The notes: generated by a model not told the origin, from the sequence alone. DNA of 64,000 bases from Bettongia penicillata ogilbyi (GCA_023548195.1 JAJHZJ010000755.1:372001-436000), one strand, 5' to 3'. Counted from the first letter of the stretch, positions 21,685 through 33,074 are shown. Program-made: numbers and translations.

Positions 21685-23660
21685 AGAATAGGAACCATAT
21701 ATCACCAACATATAACAAATCAATGCCATGGCTCCACTTGATTTCTGCAGCTGACTTGGGGCATAGGACATCATGCATTGAGTTTATATCATAGTCTAAT
21801 CTTAACCTTGTCCATAAGGATAAGGAATAAGAATATTTCAGTCCAAGACAACTAAGAAGGATGCATGCTGGGATATTAACAAGTATAAGCCACCACTGAT
21901 AGGACTTAATTCATATTATGGGAAAAGGAGAATACAAGTGTAATGTGCTAAGAGGATCAGACCCAGAACATTTGTTCATTACCTGGCAGTGATCAAGGAA
22001 ACATGGGTAGTATAACAGAGTTGTCACCAGAGAATCTGTTGAAGGGAAGCATGTTAGTTTGCCCATAGATTTTGAAGAATTGTCTGCTTTTCAATCCCAT
22101 GTGGTGATGAAAATTTAACATCCAAAATGATCTTATTCTTTTGAGGGTCCACACTGCTAGCAGCTATAGAGTTTCTTGCGGAGACCATAGGTAAAATGGA
22201 TACTTTCAGCTGATGCTAAAACATAAAATAAAACAAATAAAATTTACACCTGTGACTCATTACATGATTACAGTGATAAATATACCATCACTACATAAAA
22301 GAGATGGGACCTCCCCTACATATAAGCCCAGGGCTATACATTGACAACTTATTTACTTTCTTAAGATTCTATATATGTGTATTTATAGATGATTTCTGTA
22401 AAAAGTGAGAAGTCAGAAAGAAAAAAGACAAGCATCCTTGTAAAATATACCTAATTCTTCATGCCAGAGAGCAGGTCCATGGCACTGAATGATTATAAAA
22501 ATAAGCCTCATTGGGCCTGCGTGGGACTATGTTGTCATCATGTGACCAAAATTCTAGTTTGAATCCCTTACTACGTAACCACCATCAGTTCTCTATCCTT
22601 GCATTTTCTTTCCTCTTCTCCATTAGTGACAATGTTTTTGTCCATCTTCCTAGATTGAAATATCTATATTTGCAGCATATAATCTAATTTCTAACTTTTC
22701 TTCACCTATAAAAATTGCACCTCTTAATTGCCCTCTTTATATTCCTATCCTTTCCTTGCTTTATGATTACAGATTCTTTTCAAAGGTCTCTCTTTCCTTT
22801 TATTCTTCTACTTTTTCTCAGTCTTCACTCCAACAAGGGGGATCTTCATAAGTGGTATTGGAGATCCCAGTCTCCCCTCTTTCATTTGTTTATGGTACAG
22901 GATTTTAGAGACAGTCTGCACTGATATTAGCAATATCAGCAAAACGGGCCCCAAAACCTATGGAAGGAAAAGGGCAACAATTATGGAGAAAGAATGGGTA
23001 ATGGTTGCCAATAACAGATGGGGCCAGCAGTAAACCAGTGGAGAGCCAATGCTTCCAAAGAATGACACACTAGTGTCATCAAGGAAATAGAGCAGCATTG
23101 ATGCCCCATCCCCATTGGGGACCCCAACCAGAGGAATATGAGAAACCACAGGAACTATACAAAGGAAAAGAGGAAGAAAGGGAGAGGCTCATGAAGAGGG
23201 AGACAGAGGGAAGAAAGGAAAGAAGGAGGAAAAGGAAGAAAATAAACCTGCCTGCCCTAGACTAGTCTAAAGTTTTTTCTAGCCCACATCTTGACTAAAC
23301 AAATGCTCATTTTTTTCTGCTATTTAAAGCCCCCACATGTATGCTGAGCTTGTTTTGTTAGGAACCACTTGAACCACTTAGAATTTGCACTCAGAAAATC
23401 AATCAGAGTGTGGGGAAGAGATTTTTTATATATTTTAAAAACCAAATAATTTCTGTTTGTTGTATGAGGTGGGCATATGGATTGCCTTTCCCCATAGTAG
23501 TAAAAAAAGAAGATAAAATTTATCAAAAGAAAGTATGATAGATTTAGTAATTGATAGGTCAGTGATGACCTTTGAAAGATCACTTTTCTCTAGAGTCTTA
23601 TGGTTAGAAGTCACATTATAGGTGCTTTCAAAGTAATTGAAATTTCGTTCAGTATGACTT
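21685..23660. other. Unclassified stretch of about 2 kb
   Basis: No confident repeat or exon. 23160-23250 is a purine-rich low-complexity patch (gaggaagaaaggg type). Open frames near 22715, 22958 and 23320-23719 lack domains. Some sub-blocks may be unrecognised repeats. Confidence 0.4.
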
Positions 23661-23699
23661 AACAGGTGACACCTAGCTGCCCAATTTTTTTTCTTTAAG

Positions 23700-23847
23700 A
23701 TCAGGCCTAACCATCTCACCTCCCCCTACTCTATAAATTCCAGTGGCTCCCTACTGCCTCCAAAATAAAATATATTATCTCTTATTTTGTCTTTTAAAGC
23801 CCTTCACAACCTGGCCCCAGTGTACCTTTCTGATCTCATTATAATTT
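23700..23847 (+). repeat. L2 LINE 3' region, part 1 (split by LTR)
   Basis: Sense L2: 'attccagtggctccctactg', 'cctccaaaataaaatatatt', 'aagcccttcacaacctggcc'. The same L2 resumes after the LTR at about 24237. A SINE-like end 'gacacctagctgccc' precedes it at 23668-23682. Confidence 0.85.
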
Positions 23848-24236
23848 TGTGAGAAACAAACCCCCAACTCAAGCCCCCAATTGTGAGAAACATGCTCACC
23901 TTAAACAAAGAACAATACTTGTTATGCAATCAGGAAAGCTTTTATTAATTTTTACGCTCCTTCTCCCTGAATGAATGGTAGCTCCTAGGGGAGTGCTACA
24001 ATTTGTTCAGACCAAGGCAAGCCCCTTTATACTCTTCCAAACTGAACTTCCCATCACATCATCCACAGCCAGGTGACTGATAGGCTTTCCCTCAAACAGC
24101 TCATCAAGCCTGCACACAAGTTTCTGACCTTTCACCTGACCATGCTAGGTAACTATTCTGATTAACTGCTGTCACTTAAAAGTGGGAGGAGTTTTAACCC
24201 TGAGGAAAGAGGACTTCTTCCTTTATTTCAAACACA
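23848..24236 (-). mobile_element. Solo LTR of an endogenous retrovirus, antisense, inside L2
   Basis: The block begins TGTGAGAAAC, ends ...AACACA and interrupts an L2. On the minus strand it has a TATA-like 'gagtataaagggg' (about 24028-24038) and, downstream, an AATAAA inside 'ttaataaaagctttcc'. This is the normal LTR order of promoter then polyadenylation signal. No internal retroviral genes accompany it. No clear target-site duplication at the chosen ends, so the borders are approximate. Class not determined. Confidence 0.65.
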
Positions 24237-24425
24237 TTGTTCCCCTTCCCTTCTACAGAAACAGCTTAGCCAAACTAATCTTCATGTAACGCACATAAGA
24301 TTCTCCATCTCTCATATTTCTAGGCTACTGAAGGTTACTGAACTGGCCTTCCTCCATGCCTGGAAAGTCTCTTCCTCTTCACCCCTACTTTTCTCCCATA
24401 GAAGTAAACTTCCTCTACCTATGTA
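24237..24425 (+). repeat. L2 LINE 3' region, part 2
   Basis: Continuation after the LTR: 'acagcttagccaaactaatc', 'aagattctccatctctcata' and 'tccatgcctggaaagtctct', in the expected L2 order relative to 23700-23847. Confidence 0.8.
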
Positions 24426-24655
24426 GGTGAGCACTGTCTCTGCAACTTATAGTCTTAAAATGTTGCCTGGGTTACTGAGATTTTAAGTGGCATGCCTGTG
24501 TATATAGTGCTTTGCAAACTTGAAAGCATTGTATGAATGCTAGCTAATGTCATAGCTATTTTTATTGCATAGCAAGGAAGTGTCTAAGGCAGGGAATGAA
24601 CTGAGTAGTGCTCAATCCTCTGTACTACCTAGTTTTCTCTAATAGGTGAAAGGAG
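24426..24655. repeat. MIR/SINE fragments
   Basis: 24490-24570 has 'agtgctttgcaaacttgaaa' and 'tgtatgaatgctagctaatg', a sense MIR-like 3' half. 24585-24645 has 'tgtctaaggcagggaatgaa' and 'ctgtactacctagttt', an antisense SINE head. Both partial. Confidence 0.5.
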
Positions 24656-24724
24656 AAGAGAGGAAGATTTAGTTTTGATTGATGTAAGGAAATAATTAAA
24701 TCAACCCAAAATTACAATGGAATA

Positions 24725-24885
24725 CTTTGAGGGATACTAGAGCCCCTCTCTTACAAGACTTTAAGGAGAGCCTGGACTGGAAGGCAACTTTTCAGAAATT
24801 TGGTGAAGGGAATAATTGTTCAGATAGGGAACTTGACTAGATAACCTCTGATACTCTAAGTAACTGTGAGATTCTGTGATTCCTG
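24725..24885 (+). repeat. CR1/L3-like LINE 3' end
   Basis: Contains 'tgttcagatagggaacttga', 'ctagataacctctgatactc' and 'tgtgagattctgtgattcct', matching the L3/CR1 tail '...ggactagatggcctctgaggtccc...gattctatga'. Confidence 0.6.
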
Positions 24886-25079
24886 AATGGATGGCTGGTG
24901 AGATGCTGAAGAACTTCATGCAAACAAATTTTTCTAGGTGTTTAGTAACAGAAAGAGATGAGAGAATGAGGATAATAACAAGGATATGATAAGGTTCAGA
25001 TAAAGGTTTCCTTTAAGGGTAAGAGAGCATGATACTGTATTTATGGCTAATGACATAACCAGCTTAATCAGGGAAGTAT

Positions 25080-25265
25080 TAAAACTGATTGTTATATTTT
25101 CATAGTGAGCATTTACACCTCAAAAATTGCCAAACATTACATATTTGGACTTTATTGTGTTTATTGTCTAGACTTAAGAAAGTGATGGGGAAAATGTTAG
25201 TAATGCAGGTCACAGTTAAAAGTGTGTTCTAGTTTTCAAACAGCCAGTTGTTAAACATTACCAGA
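25080..25265 (+). repeat. Unnamed dispersed repeat, copy B
   Basis: Direct-orientation relative of 17335-17565: 'gagcatttacacctcaaaaa', 'agacttaagaaagtgatggg', 'cagttgttaaacattaccag'. Shorter because it lacks the pyrimidine-rich insert of copy A. Confidence 0.6.
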
Positions 25266-25269
25266 ATGT

Positions 25270-25998
25270 TACTGGACATAATAGACAGTGAAGAAACAAA
25301 GATGAAGGAGACAGGGAAATAACTGATACATCAATTTCCACTGAATGACTGGAATCAAGGGAACAAATGAAATGGTGAGCCCCAACATTGGCAAAGGGGA
25401 AGGAGACCAAAGATAAAGAACGTGGGTGAAGACATATGGCAAGTTTAACATATAGTAGGAAAAGAGATAAAGAAGGTCCTTACTTCCTTAATATTCTTAG
25501 TAAAATGCAAGACAAAGTACAAGCTACTTAGGTGATTTGAGGAAAGAGGAGATTTGGAATAGCTACTGTGGGAAGAGTGATGGTGTCTTGTGCGTCTATA
25601 GGCATTCCCCTCACACATTCAGGAACATCTTACCTTTTGCTGCTTATTGTGCTTGCATCCAGATTCTGGTTCTACAGGTTTCTTCCTGGGCTCTATCTTT
25701 CCCCATATAGAGATGACTCAGCACTGTTTTTGTAAGATATTTATATCTTCCAGAGTTTGCCATAGCGCAAAATATGCTGGTTACTCTTTGTGGTAAGCCT
25801 GGAAGCTCCAATGGATCACCTCAGCCTCCATGAGTCCCAATGCCTGCACTTCCAAAGCTCCTACAAATCCAGGTACATTGAAAAAACTCCTACTTTTAGG
25901 GGCTTCCCAAATAGTTTCCATACAAGCTTCTCTTTACTGATGCATTTATTCACTCATTGACAATAACCTGGATCCCTCCTTTGTTTCACTCATAACCA
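25270..25998. other. Unclassified stretch
   Basis: No confident repeat or gene. Confidence 0.4.
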
Positions 25999-26307
25999 GT
26001 GTGTTCGTCTTTCATTACTGAAGAAGCCAATGTCATCAGAGAGAAAATGACATGACTTGCACTTGACTTTGTTTTGAGTGAGGGAGGGCTGTGCAGGTCA
26101 CCAGCCTCACTTCTCCTCCAGAGCCATCTGAATCCAGTGAGCAGATATACATCAGGATGACTGGAGATGACCCAGGATGAGGCAGTTGGGGTTAAGTGAC
26201 TTGCCCAAGGTCCCACAGCTACTGAGTGTCAAGTGTCTGAGGTGAGATTTGAACTCATCTCCTGACTCCTGCACTGCTGCTCTATCCACTGTACCACCTA
26301 GCTGCCT
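25999..26307 (-). repeat. Full-length tRNA-derived SINE with RTE-type tail
   Basis: Second complete copy of the 5119-5426 family in the same orientation, with tail, core ('gttaagtgacttgcccaagg') and reversed tRNA head ('ctgtaccacctagctgcc'). Its head directly abuts an L2 at 26315. The 76-codon minus-strand frame over it is not a gene. Confidence 0.9.
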
Positions 26308-26314
26308 ACTTATG

Positions 26315-26850
26315 ATCAGTATTATCTTCTTAAAAGAAAAATCTACTTAAGAGTACAGGTCGGATCATATCATCCCCATTCTTAATAAATTCCAGGGGTT
26401 CCTTTTCACCTCCAGAATCAAAGACAAGATCCTCTATTTAATGTTCAAAGCCTTTCATAACCAAGTCCTCTTTTACCTTTCCAGTCTTCTTATCCTTTTC
26501 CTTCCCTCACCCCTATTCTGGCCTCCAACATATTTTTCAACTCAGTGACACTGGCCTACTGGGTGTTCCACAAATAAGACCCTCCATCTCTCATCTTGAG
26601 GCATTTCTCTGGTTGTTCCCATGCCTGAAATTTTCTCCCTCCTCATCTCTCCCTTCTGCTTCCTTCAAATCCCAGCTAAAATCTTCCATCTTCCATCCAC
26701 TGGAGGCCTTTCAACTCCTTTTAATTCTAGTGCTTTTGTTATGCTAATTAGTTCCTTAAAAGCAAGAGCTCTCTTTTGCCTTCGTATTACCATAATTTTG
26801 CTTCATGCCTAGCACATAGTAGGTGATAAACAAATGCTTCCTGTCTGCTT
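26315..26850 (+). repeat. L2 LINE 3' region
   Basis: Sense L2, long copy: 'taataaattccaggggttcc', 'tcaaagcctttcataaccaa', 'cccatgcctgaaattttctc', 'ccttcaaatcccagctaaaa', ending 'gcctagcacatagtaggtga' and 'taaacaaatgcttcctg', the typical L2 tail. Coding frames are broken. Confidence 0.88.
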
Positions 26851-26912
26851 ATAACTGTCTTTGTGCTTTGTCCAGGAATATCAAATCTCTATTTCAATTA
26901 TTCAGTTTGCTC

Positions 26913-26986
26913 CCCTGTCTGGATTTTATCACCATGCCATCAAACCATCCCCAGAGTCAAAGAAATGTATTGAGACTGTCTAAATA
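26913..26986 (+). repeat. Inverted repeat, left arm
   Basis: Reverse-complement partner of 27289-27362: 74 bp, 5 mismatches by eye and no gaps. Core 'aaaccatccccagagtcaaa' is identical in both arms. The spacer is 302 bp. See findings. Confidence 0.9.
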
Positions 26987-27288
26987 CTCTTTGGGAATAA
27001 TTTTGTATGACTTTGTGAATGGTAAATTTTCTTAGCAGAGTTATATTATGTTTCCCTTATAGTCTTGCCAAGGATTACATTGTCTAATAAGTCAATCAGA
27101 GATGAATAAAAGGATTATCTTGACCCTCAGTTCAGTTTTTGAAGGGGCATTCACTTAATGGATCCACTGGAGTAGGAATGGCAAGTTTCAGTTAAATGTC
27201 CATTTATGTATTTTTCATGCATGTAACCCCCTCAAGAGTAAAAATCATGACTCCTTTACTTTGCTGTATTGTGCAGTGAATGATACAA
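26987..27288. other. Spacer between inverted-repeat arms
   Basis: 302 bp of AT-rich sequence with no classifiable repeat and no open frame of note. It would form the loop if the arms paired. Confidence 0.6.
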
Positions 27289-27362
27289 TATTTAGAGAGT
27301 CTCAATGCCTTTCTTTGACTCTGGGGATGGTTTGGTGGCATGGTGATAACATCCAGACAGGG
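27289..27362 (-). repeat. Inverted repeat, right arm
   Basis: Reverse complement of 26913-26986 at about 93% identity. It lies shortly before the larger inverted-duplicated unit starting at about 27415. Confidence 0.9.
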
Positions 27363-27414
27363 CAGTTCATATAGGGTAATCTCCTTTTTCAGGATTTTTT
27401 TGATAATTGATTTA

Positions 27415-28000
27415 CTTTCTCATTATCCTCCAATCTCTGCCAAAGTAATCATTATATAAACTTTGTAATTATCAAAACAACAAAACAAACTAATGATAAG
27501 GAAAAGATCTCAGATTCTTCCTAGACTAAATTTTAAAATAACTGTTTAGTATCAGAGTTCTTTTAAGAGAAAAGTCAAGGTCTATTGCTAGAAAGAAAAA
27601 TAGTGGTAAAAGCTCAAATTATGTAGCAATATATACACATATAAGTATGCTACTCATAACAACGCAATGAGATTGGAGAGCAATTTTAATCCCCACAATG
27701 GCAGCACAGATTTACAGCTGGCTAGCACCTTAGACATAATTTATTCCAATTTCCTATTTTTCAATGGATCTGAGGCCCAAATAGGTTAAGTTATTTTCCC
27801 AAACTGACACAGAATGTAAAATAGTAGAACTCAGATTTGAACAATGCACTTCAAATGAAATTTGACTCGCCATCCACCATATTACATATTGTTGAGTAAC
27901 TTGTCTATGGTTACACATCTAGTAAAGATTAGTATGGAGATTGATACCCAAGTCATCAACTCCAAGTCTAGCAATCATTCCATTCCATCATTCTACCATG
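27415..28000 (-). repeat. ~0.6 kb unit, copy 1 (inverted relative to 33075-33690)
   Basis: Aligns end to end by eye with the reverse complement of 33075-33690. Shared blocks include 'atttcatttgaagtgcattg' and 'agcaatagaccttgac' on the opposite strand. The part at 27700-28000 has MIR-like phrases (reversed head and core), but the similarity runs well past any MIR into 27415. It is either a segmental inverted duplication or two copies of a longer unnamed repeat. Confidence 0.8.
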
Positions 28001-28330
28001 TTGCAATGAGTATAATGAGTAGTGACCTAGAAACATGACCAGCATTGCGTAGAATAAACTCTTAGCCATTTTTGTGAGCAAGTTATACCTTGGGAATATA
28101 ATTGGGTTTCTTTAAAGGCTCTATGGTGCTGACTAGTACATTGTAACCAATGCAACACAGGAATGAAAAACAGAATTAGAGGGGTAAGACAGAATTATTC
28201 TTTTGAATCCAATTAAGCCCTTTGAAATATTAAAACTCAATCTTCATACTCCTATTTAATACTTAACAAAAAAAAAAGTACTTAAAGTTTTACAGACCAG
28301 GACTGTGGGGCACAGAATTTTACATGTATG
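28001..28330. other. Unclassified stretch
   Basis: No repeat or coding signal recognised. Confidence 0.4.
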
Positions 28331-28334
28331 CTGG

Positions 28335-28545
28335 AAATAGTTCTGAATTTGTAATCTGAGGATCAACTCAGGTTTAAATCCTGGTTCTGCCACTTGTTAT
28401 CTTTGTGGCTTTGAGAAAATCACTTCCCTCTTTAGGGCTTCAATTTGGTCATCTATAAACCTGAAAGGGATGGATTAGATGGTCTCTAAGATCAGTCTCT
28501 TTCAGCTCCAAAGTTTTATTCTATGATCCATGATTCTGACATGAA
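28335..28545 (+). repeat. MIR-type SINE
   Basis: Sense: 'ttaaatcctggttctgccac', 'gagaaaatcacttccctctt', 'gatggattagatggtctcta', ending near 'ttctatgatccatgattc'. Confidence 0.85.
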
Positions 28546-28593
28546 CTATAAAGGTGCCTTACCTAAAAAGAAGTTCATTGAAAGTGTGAGTAT

Positions 28594-28637
28594 AAGTGTG
28601 TGACTGTGTGTGTGTGTATGTGTGTGTGTGTGTGTGT
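28594..28637. repeat. (TG)n microsatellite
   Basis: Imperfect TG tract with a few A interruptions. Confidence 0.9.
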
Positions 28638-28849
28638 TCAGCTGAGGTGCCTTGTTTTATAAGGAATAATGTTTTAGCAAAGAATATAAAACTATTTACT
28701 TGGAACTCAACATAATATATTTAATAAAACATAAAAGCCATTTGGGTTGGGCCTGAAGAAATAATTTAGGGATATTTTTTTTTCTTAAAAATGGCCAGGC
28801 ACATTTATCAATAAACTATCCTTGAACATGAGAGAAATGATTATTAATA

Positions 28850-29322
28850 ATCAATGATATGGGGAGATCCAGAGTTCCCTGTTTTTCTAAAACATCATTT
28901 TAAAACTCAATCTCTGAAGGTTGAATTGACTTTCTCCTCAATTGTAATGAGACCCCACCCAACCTTATAAGAAATTTAATCTAAGTTAGGGAAGCCTATT
29001 ATGTTCCATACAAGCAGGTTTGGGTGAGGCAAATTCTTTGATTAGACTGTCCAAAGCTGGAGGTGGGGGTCGTTCTCTCATCCTCTAATTGGAGGAAGCC
29101 TACTTCTCATTGTAACATTCATTTCCTCATTACTCGTTAACTAGATAGCCAACCTCTCAAATGCCCACTCTGCCAAAGGCTTATAAGCCATGAGCCTACC
29201 ATCATGAGGGTTTTTTGGCATTCAAAAGTTCCACTGATCTCTTTTATTAAAATTCTAGCATTATTAATAAAATAACTAGTTACCTCAAACTTATATCTCT
29301 CAAACTTTTTATATGTCACAAA
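28850..29322 (+). mobile_element. Candidate solo LTR, sense
   Basis: TATA-like 'ggcttataagcc' near 29180, then AATAAA at 29266-29271, then an end '...ttatatgtcaca'. Spacing is normal for an LTR. Upstream, 'gtaatgagaccccacccaac' resembles a marsupial ERV LTR I recall. The left border is a guess, no terminal duplication was found and there is no internal retroviral sequence. A short 60-codon antisense frame is chance. Confidence 0.4.
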
Positions 29323-29494
29323 CCTCAGATGTTTTGGTTGGTGTCTAAAAGCAGGTGGTAAAGAAACTGAACCAGTGAGATGTTAAGAGAGAAATTCTTA
29401 CCTAATTTATGCCCAATTACATGTTATACAATCATAATGATGCCTTTGGATTACATTATATGTGTATGTGTTTTAGTTTCGCCATATAACATTC

Positions 29495-29635
29495 ACAAAG
29501 GCAGTGTTGCTTAGTAGAGTCTCTGGCCCCAGAGACCAGAAGACTTGGGTTCAGCATGCACCCTTGGAACACACTGGCTGCCTAACTTTAGGCAATTCAC
29601 TTGACCATTCAGCGTCACAGGAAACATTTTCAGGA
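29495..29635 (+). repeat. MIR-type SINE
   Basis: Sense: 'cagtgttgcttagtagagtc' (head), 'agacttgggttcagcatgca' (B box region), 'ctttaggcaattcacttgac' (core). The 3' half is absent. Confidence 0.75.
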
Positions 29636-29639
29636 CATA

Positions 29640-30300
29640 AACTGCCAAGCTATTTCTAATCTGCATTAATGGAAGCTACTTCTTTATTGGAAACTTTTTA
29701 TACCAATGAAATAAAAGTTACTTCATCAACGACTGAAAACTACAGTCTTATTTATTACCTGCATCTCTGTATCATAGTCCTAATAAACATTACACAGATT
29801 TAAAATGTCATTCTATTAGCAACAATCAGTGTAAAGGAAATTCTGATGCCATTACTATATCCCTAAGTAATTTATGTCCTATTAATTCTGCTTAAACAAG
29901 ATTCAAATGTTTCATTATTTTACCTTTATTTTATTAAAGACTTTTCTTGGATGTTCAGTTAGCAATGTTCTAATATATTAGTAAACACGAAATTCATTAA
30001 TATGCTAGCATAATGACTAATATAAAACAGGAATAGCTCATAGAAAATGGGTCTCATATCACTCTGTCTTTCTGTCACATTAGCAACTTTCATTATGCTA
30101 AGGGGAAAAACTAATTATTTGTATCTCACTTCAGAAAGGTGACAGCTTTCAGTTTGTCACAAACTTTCTTAATACAGGGAAGCTTGTTTAATTGTTGATG
30201 CATATGGAAATAAGACAATAAGTGAATTATTATCTAATTATATTCTTTTTATTTTCTTTTGCACAAAATTTTTTTTCTGAAAGATATCTCTTCTCTAATT
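29640..30300. other. Unclassified AT-rich stretch
   Basis: No repeat or gene recognised. 29860-30230 is AT-rich with no simple repeats and could be unique DNA. Confidence 0.35.
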
Positions 30301-30512
30301 TATGAATATGTGTGTATACAGACAAATACACACTAAGAAATACCTTCTTACAATGTATGCATATATGTAGGAAGAAATGCCATAAATATGTGCATGTATG
30401 TATGTGTAAGAAGTGCCCCCCACATATACCTATATATACATGTATACACACATACACACATACCCATGTATAATATATATATATATATATATGCACGCAC
30501 ACACACACACTT
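30301..30512. repeat. Degenerate (TA)/(TG)/(CA) microsatellite
   Basis: Mixed ATGTATG, TATATA and CACACA blocks. The overlapping 92-codon minus-strand frame is Tyr/Cys/Val-rich repeat translation. Confidence 0.85.
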
Positions 30513-30719
30513 TTTTCTGTTTATCCTCCATGATTTCCTATTTCTGCTTTCGAACTTATAATATAAATGTTTTTTTCTGAAAAAAGTTATTGTTTTATTG
30601 CAATTTTTTAAAATAAAATCATACCTTTATCATGAATATAAAAAGTCAGTTCTAAAATTAGCTTTATGTTATTTTCAGCCTCATATATTTTGGCAAGTTA
30701 ACTTTTGAAATCTATTATA

Positions 30720-30968
30720 TCAGTGTAATGGGCACCATAAGGACAGCCAAGAATAAGACAGGAAGACCCAAGTTCAAATGTGACCTAAGATACTTTCTAG
30801 CTTATGTGACTCTGGGCAAATCAGGTAACCCTGTTTGCCTTAGTTTCTTTATCTGTAAAATGAACTAGAGAAGGAAATGAAAAGCAATTCCAGTATCTTT
30901 GCCAAGAAAACTCCAAATGGTGTCACAGAGAGCTGAATGCTACTGAAAGTGTCTCAGCAACAACCAAG
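30720..30968 (+). repeat. tRNA-derived marsupial SINE
   Basis: Sense: 'agacccaagttcaaatgtga' (B box), 'actctgggcaaatcaggtaa', 'gaactagagaaggaaatgaa', 'cagtatctttgccaagaaaa', 'ccaaatggtgtcacagagag'. Same family as 11329-11577 and 44893-45092; near complete. Confidence 0.88.
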
Positions 30969-30974
30969 CACCAT

Positions 30975-32070
30975 AACTGTTTGATTTGATATAGAAGACA
31001 ACTTTGCTTAGAAATTGTCACCTTTTCAGGAAGGATATGTATTGGTTGTGTGTATGTGTAATCCTTGCATGCATGAGCTTGTGCATGGATGTAATCATCT
31101 AAGTACATGGAGGCAGTTAGAAAGGACCACTTTAGTAACATTCCAAGGACTGGAAACCTAACCACTTAACAGCTTAGAGTAAAGGTTACACAATTTTACT
31201 TCTCAACCCCAGCAATGTGTCTCTGCTTTGACCGGGAGCAACCACCTGGTGGGTGAAAAGAGAGTTCAGTCTCAATGTTCAATTATCCCCTGCCCTCTGC
31301 TGAGACTGTTAACAGGATGAATTGCACCTCTTAACCAATACATAACCCAATGGCACGGAGATGTGCAGTGCTTTGTAATTGGTAGCAGGGACATTTTTAT
31401 AATAGCCAAAGTGCTGAGGATTTAAGAAGGATGAAGTTGAAAGACAAAGTTCTTACCAGAGAAGGATGGCAGCAAATGAAATTCAGAAGTTAATATTCTG
31501 CCTTTTAAATAATGAAAAGGATTCAGGACATGGAGATCCAAAGTCAGACTAAAAAAAATGGGTTTCATTCAGATAGAGAGGCTATACAGAGGTTATGTTT
31601 AGGGGTACCCAATAAATTGATTATATAATTTAAAGCTAATAAGTTACCTGGATTTTCATGAAATTTCAGATTTTTTTAAAAGAGACCAAAAAGATACTCC
31701 TGTCATTAGGAGATGATTTTCACTTTATTATCATTATAACAAATTTAATTCTAATAGTTTTAGAAGACACTGAAGGACAATACGCTTAGCTATTTTCCCC
31801 GATTTATAATATCCTTGATGAGAAGGATAAGATTATATCTGGTCTTAAATATAGTCCCAAATTTATAATACACTATTTTTTACCTAGTAAACTCAATAAT
31901 AGTGTTCCCTTAGGCCTGCAGAAAACATTCACACCTTTTAAAACACTTCCCTTCCATATAAATCTATGCTTCCACATCTATTTCACACATGCTTCATTTG
32001 ACATGCTACATATTCCAGCCAAATGGAAGGACTCTTCAGAACTTGACATTTCCTCTTATACAGTCTAGTA
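30975..32070. other. Unclassified; conserved-looking non-coding candidate at 31190-31440
   Basis: The 31190-31440 part is less AT-rich, free of simple repeats and without recognisable transposon motifs. I see no exon signature. It could be unique regulatory DNA; only cross-species alignment would tell. Confidence 0.25.
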
Positions 32071-32074
32071 AAGT

Positions 32075-32255
32075 AGAAGCAGTATGGTAGAGTGGAAGCA
32101 GCACAGATTTTGGAGTCAAAAGACAGATATCGATTTGAATTCTCACTCTGCTATGTGTCAGCACACAAGTCACTTAACCCTAGGGGTCCTCAGATTTTCT
32201 TCTGGAAAATATGAAAAATTTCTTTGAAATTTCAATCTGTGACTCTCTAATTCAT
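32075..32255 (+). repeat. MIR-type SINE
   Basis: Sense: 'cagtatggtagagtggaagc', 'gattttggagtcaaaagaca', 'tttgaattctcactctgcta', 'cacaagtcacttaaccctag'. Confidence 0.85.
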
Positions 32256-32489
32256 GTTCTTGTAGTCCCACAAGACATTCCTCAAACCTGGTTCTGACCA
32301 GAAGCTCTGAGGGTCTTCCCTATCCAGACTGATTCTTTTGTGAAGGCAAACAAGGCCATCTTTTGCCTCATCTCTTACCTAACCTTTAACTAAGGTGAAT
32401 GAGTACTGTCTCAGAGCAACTGGGACCTGGAAAAGACCTTAGCTTACAAAGGCCAAGGTCTCCTACTGCGTTCAGGGTCATTGCCAGCC

Positions 32490-32655
32490 ACTTGACCTAT
32501 GTCTTGTCACTGGACTCCGATGACTCTGGGGAAGAGAGTGAAGTTGATGACTTTGCAAAACTCTGCCTCACTTAAATCCAGTTCACTTGAAAGTCAAGAC
32601 ATCACCCTCTCGCCATCATTGGTCGTCTTTAAAACTGAAAGACCAGCAATAATAA
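32490..32655 (+). repeat. RTE LINE / RTE-tailed SINE 3' end
   Basis: Sense: 'cactggactccgatgactct', 'ggggaagagagtgaagttga', 'gacatcaccctctcgccatc'. It matches the tail of the SINEs at 5119 and 25999, but no tRNA head is present, so it may derive from the RTE LINE itself. Confidence 0.65.
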
Positions 32656-33074
32656 TCCTTAAAAGTGCAATGAATTACTCTGTAGCTCCACCAAGTTGAA
32701 GCCTTATCTTTCTTCAAGATTTAACTTTCATTATTGCTTCTCAAAATACTTAATGTTTGCTTATTCATGCACCAGTGTTATCCCTGCCATTCCCCCTGCC
32801 CCCTCCCTACCTTTACCCCATCCCTTACACAGAATAGAATATAGGTTTTTCGAGAGCAGGGGATGGATGTTTAACTGTCTTCAATGTATCTAGGAGGTAA
32901 CACTACAACTGCCTGTGTGACCTTGTACATGTCTCCCCTTTTAGAATGGAAATGCCTTAAAGTCAGGAGTTGTTTCACTTTGGGTTTTGTATTTCCTAGA
33001 ACACGGGAGGCACTGGAGAAAAGTTTATTGATTGACTGGTCTTGGCAAGCTCCTTTAGTCCCTCTGGGCACAGT
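32656..33074. other. Mostly unclassified; possible L2-like tail
   Basis: 32840-33030 has 'atggaaatgccttaaagtca' and 'tttgggttttgtatttccta', loosely like an L2 tail ('...gggcagggactgtttt...'). Otherwise nothing recognised. Confidence 0.35.
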
